This document shows, piece after piece, positions 31,634-33,899 of a stretch of DNA of 33,899 nucleotides. The first letter of the stretch is position 1. The number at the start of each line of letters is the position of its first letter. The notes beneath the pieces are model-generated. The model was not told the origin of the DNA, made no database searches, and saw only the letters and a list, made by a program, of their open reading frames with translations. Source of the stretch: Dokdonella_A sp966248875 (GTDB lineage: Bacteria > Pseudomonadota > Gammaproteobacteria > Xanthomonadales > Rhodanobacteraceae); the NCBI GenBank assembly GCA_966248875.1, contig CBINBI010000033.1, positions 1-33,899 of the forward strand, in the 5' to 3' direction. The translations under genes were made by a program, and so were the position numbers.

Positions 31634-33415
31634 TCAGCCGAAGCCTGCATCCTCAAGATCGAGCAGCGTCGAAGCGCCCGCCCGGATCGCCGCGGCGTGT
31701 GTTCCGATCCGCGGCAGGATCCGTGTGAAATAGAACCGCGCTGTCTCGCGCTTGGCGTCACGAAGTGTCGGCACGGCTGCCGCGGCGACGACGCTGCGCG
31801 CCCAGAAATACGCCAGCACGACGTAGCCCGAATAGAAAAGATAGTCGTACGCCGCCGCGCCCGTTTCGTCCGGATTCGTCGCGGCGCGACGAGCGATGTC
31901 CATCGTCAGCTCGCTCCATTCCCTGGCCACCACCGCCAGCGGTCCGACGAACGGGCCGAGCGCCGCATCGCGCGCATGCTTCTCGCAGAACGCACTGATC
32001 TCCATCAGGAAGTGCCTGAGCCCGGCGCCCCGCAACCGGAGCACCTTGCGCCCGAGCAGGTCGAGCGCCTGTATCTGAGTGGTGCCTTCGTACAGCGTCG
32101 TGATGCGCGCGTCGCGCGCGAGCTGCTCCATGCCGTGCTCGACGATGTAGCCGTGGCCACCGAAGACCTGCAGCGCGTGGTACGTGCACTCGATCGCGCT
32201 TTCCGTGAGGAGGCCCTTCACGATCGGCGTCAGGAACGAGACGACCGCGTCGGCGCGCTCGCGCTCGGCCGTGTCGGCAGAGCGTCTCGCGATGTCCTCC
32301 TGGACGTACGCGTATAGCGCGAGCAGGCGGCCTCCTTCGGCGAACGCCTTCTGCGTCAGCAGCATGCGCCGGATGTCCGCATGGACGATCAGCGGATCGG
32401 CGGGCCGCTCCGGAAATTTCGCGCCGGACAGCGCGCGCATCTGCAAGCGCTCGCGCGCGTAGGCGAGTGCGTTCTGGTGGGCACGCTCCGTGAGCGCGAG
32501 GCCCTGCAGCCCCACGGCGAGCCGCGCCGTGTTCATCATCGTGAACATCGCATCGACGCCGCGGTTCGGCTGGCCGACCAGCCAGCCTTCGGCGCCGTCA
32601 AAGTTCATCGTGCAGGTCGCCGAGCCCTTGATGCCCATCTTGTGCTCGATCGCACCGCAGGCGAGGGCGTTGCGCGCGCCAAGCTTGCCGTCGCGGCCCA
32701 CCTTGAACTTCGGCACCACGAACAGTGAAATGCCTTTGACGCCCGCCGGTGCGTCGGGCAGGCGCGCGAGCACGAGGTGCACGATGTTCTCGGCGAGGTC
32801 GTGCTCGCCCGCCGTGATGAAGATCTTCGTGCCGCTGATGCGATAGCTGCCGTCGTTCGCCGGCTCCGCCTTCGTTTTCAGAAGGCCGAGATCGGTGCCG
32901 CAGTGCGGCTCGGTCAGGCACATCGTGCCCGTCCAGCGGCCGGCGACGATCGGCTTGAGGAACGCTTCGCGCTGCCAGTCCTCGCCGTGCTGCAGCAGCG
33001 CCTCCGTAGCGCCGTGCGAGAGCAGCGGATAGTTGCCCCACGACAGATTCGCCGAATCGAGCATCTCCTTGACCGCGGCACCCAGAACCTGCGGCATGTC
33101 CTGCCCGCCGAACGCAGCCGGTGCGGTGAGACCGGACCAGCCCCTCGCGACGTACTGCTCGTAGGCTTCGCGAAAGCCGGCCGGCGTGCGCACGCTCGCG
33201 CTCGCGGCGTCGAAATGGCAGCCTTCCTGATCGCCGGCGAGATTCAGCGGCGCCAGCACCTGCTCGGTGAACTTTGCCGCTTCGTCGAGCACGGCATCGA
33301 GAATGTCGCGCGTGGTGTCCTCGCAGCCCGGCAGGCGCCGGAACAGCGATTCGACATCCAGCACGTCGTACAGCGCGAAGCGGATGTCGGTCAGCGGCGC
33401 GGCGTAGCGGGGCAT
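31634..33415 (-). CDS. Acyl-CoA dehydrogenase with C-terminal extension (DmdC/FadE5-like subfamily)
   Basis: 593-residue cytoplasmic flavoenzyme for 2,3-oxidation of an acyl-CoA. In order: the subfamily-specific N-terminus (MPRYAAPLTDIRFALYDVLD), N-domain (residues 35-160), middle beta domain with CLTEPHCGTDLG (166-177) and SGTKIFITAGEHD (194-206), and C-domain with FGGHGYIVEHGMEQLARDA. LYEGTTQIQALDLLGRKVL includes E443, aligning with the catalytic glutamate of medium-chain enzymes. The C-terminal extension ends FYFTRILPRIGTHAAAIRAG, as in this family. The start at 33413-33415 lies eight bases after the stop of the LEA lipoprotein gene, so the two are co-transcribed. The chain-length range cannot be read from the sequence. 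Confidence 0.94.
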   Translation of the reverse strand: MPRYAAPLTDIRFALYDVLDVESLFRRLPGCEDTTRDILDAVLDEAAKFTEQVLAPLNLAGDQEGCHFDAASASVRTPAGFREAYEQYVARGWSGLTAPAAFGGQDMPQVLGAAVKEMLDSANLSWGNYPLLSHGATEALLQHGEDWQREAFLKPIVAGRWTGTMCLTEPHCGTDLGLLKTKAEPANDGSYRISGTKIFITAGEHDLAENIVHLVLARLPDAPAGVKGISLFVVPKFKVGRDGKLGARNALACGAIEHKMGIKGSATCTMNFDGAEGWLVGQPNRGVDAMFTMMNTARLAVGLQGLALTERAHQNALAYARERLQMRALSGAKFPERPADPLIVHADIRRMLLTQKAFAEGGRLLALYAYVQEDIARRSADTAERERADAVVSFLTPIVKGLLTESAIECTYHALQVFGGHGYIVEHGMEQLARDARITTLYEGTTQIQALDLLGRKVLRLRGAGLRHFLMEISAFCEKHARDAALGPFVGPLAVVAREWSELTMDIARRAATNPDETGAAAYDYLFYSGYVVLAYFWARSVVAAAAVPTLRDAKRETARFYFTRILPRIGTHAAAIRAGASTLLDLEDAGFG

Positions 33416-33423
33416 GCGCGCCT

Positions 33424-33861
33424 TCAGCGCCAGGTGTTCGCCAGCCCCGGCGCGGGCGAAAGCCGGCTCGAGCGGTCGAACTTGAAGCTGGCTTTCGGCT
33501 CGCTGGTGTCGATTGTGCCTTCGATGCGGTAATCGATGTCGCCGGCCGGAAGCTGTGCGCTCGCGCGCAGCGTCGCGTCGATGACGTCGGCGCTGTTCGG
33601 CGGAATGTCGAGATCGGGCGCGAGATCAATGTCGCCGACGTCGGCGCCCGCGATGTGCAGCGTGCCGTGCAGCGCCGCGTAGTGCATCGCGACCGTGCTG
33701 TAGTTCTGGATGCGCAGCGTGAGGCGCCACTGGCCGTCGGGCTTCGCGACGAGTTCCTGGATCGAGACCGTGGACGGCGTGATGCGCTTCGCCGGCCCGC
33801 TGCCGCAGCCGGCGACGAGTCCTGCAACCGCGATGGCGGCGATGAAATGGCGCAGCGTCAT
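33424..33861 (-). CDS. LEA type 2 (WHy-domain-like) lipoprotein
   Basis: 145-residue predicted periplasmic lipoprotein. Signal peptide MTLRHFIAAIAVAGLVAGC with lipobox LVAGC (C19). The body (about residues 30-140) is a single beta-sandwich of the LEA-14/WHy type: VSIQELVAKPDGQWRLTLRI, QNYSTVAMHYAALHGTLHIAG, and a final IDYRIEGTIDT strand. Xanthomonadales carry such small LEA-2 lipoproteins, often beside an acyl-CoA dehydrogenase. A role in envelope stress or lipid binding is suggested but unproven. The ATG is at 33859-33861, 38 bases from the window end. Confidence 0.8.
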   Translation of the reverse strand: MTLRHFIAAIAVAGLVAGCGSGPAKRITPSTVSIQELVAKPDGQWRLTLRIQNYSTVAMHYAALHGTLHIAGADVGDIDLAPDLDIPPNSADVIDATLRASAQLPAGDIDYRIEGTIDTSEPKASFKFDRSSRLSPAPGLANTWR

Positions 33862-33899
33862 TGTCGGCCTCGCGTCGGATCGGTGGCAGCGGTCGGAAC

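Overview
The window is GC-rich chromosomal DNA from a gammaproteobacterium. An Oar-like TonB-dependent receptor, DUF4124-type segments in a lytic transglycosylase, a long membrane FadE, a GTP-type PEP carboxykinase and a secreted protein ending in a '(L)IFAxGFE' tail together suggest the Lysobacterales/Xanthomonadales, perhaps near Rhodanobacteraceae. This placement is an inference from gene content, not a phylogeny. I see no phage, insertion sequence, integron, CRISPR array, tRNA or rRNA. The window reads as core-plus-accessory housekeeping DNA.

Layout. Positions 1-6.4 kb hold the 5' part of miaB (minus strand), then plus-strand genes for an SLT lytic transglycosylase, a MarC-family membrane protein and a 1074-residue TonB-dependent receptor closed by a clear terminator. 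Positions 6.4-7.0 kb are non-coding and hold a dense array of stem-loops. ppnN (7.0-8.4 kb) converges on a minus-strand RND efflux pair, permease then adaptor, across two GC-rich hairpins. Positions 12.9-16.2 kb carry a LytS-type sensor kinase, a LytTR regulator and an exported serine esterase, all on the minus strand. Positions 16.3-18.3 kb carry a YihY/BrkB membrane protein translationally coupled to an AsmA/DUF748-like protein, divergent from a small hypothetical. Next come a CPA1 Na+/H+ antiporter and a group made of a 56-residue membrane peptide, a membrane-anchored LuxR-type regulator and a DUF4199 protein.

Positions 21.6-26.0 kb hold an AAC(3)-I-like acetyltransferase, a Tat-exported lipoprotein oxidase whose D-amino-acid-oxidase motifs lie in circularly permuted order, a seven-repeat delta-60 secreted protein and an anchored dihaem cytochrome c. 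Positions 26.2-33.9 kb are central metabolism and fatty-acid oxidation: pckG, a TetR regulator divergent from fadE with two matching operators over a predicted promoter, then a second acyl-CoA dehydrogenase converging on fadE, preceded by a LEA-type lipoprotein.

How the genes fit together. The last block is coherent: beta-oxidation yields acetyl-CoA, and PEP carboxykinase is the gluconeogenic step needed to grow on it. Much of the rest is envelope biology: nutrient uptake receptor, muralytic enzyme, efflux, ion antiport and several membrane proteins of unknown role. The most unusual item is the permuted oxidase at 22202-23458. Also worth attention are the non-canonical proton-relay residues of the RND permease, the operator/promoter arrangement before fadE and the symmetric hairpin array at 6.5-6.85 kb.
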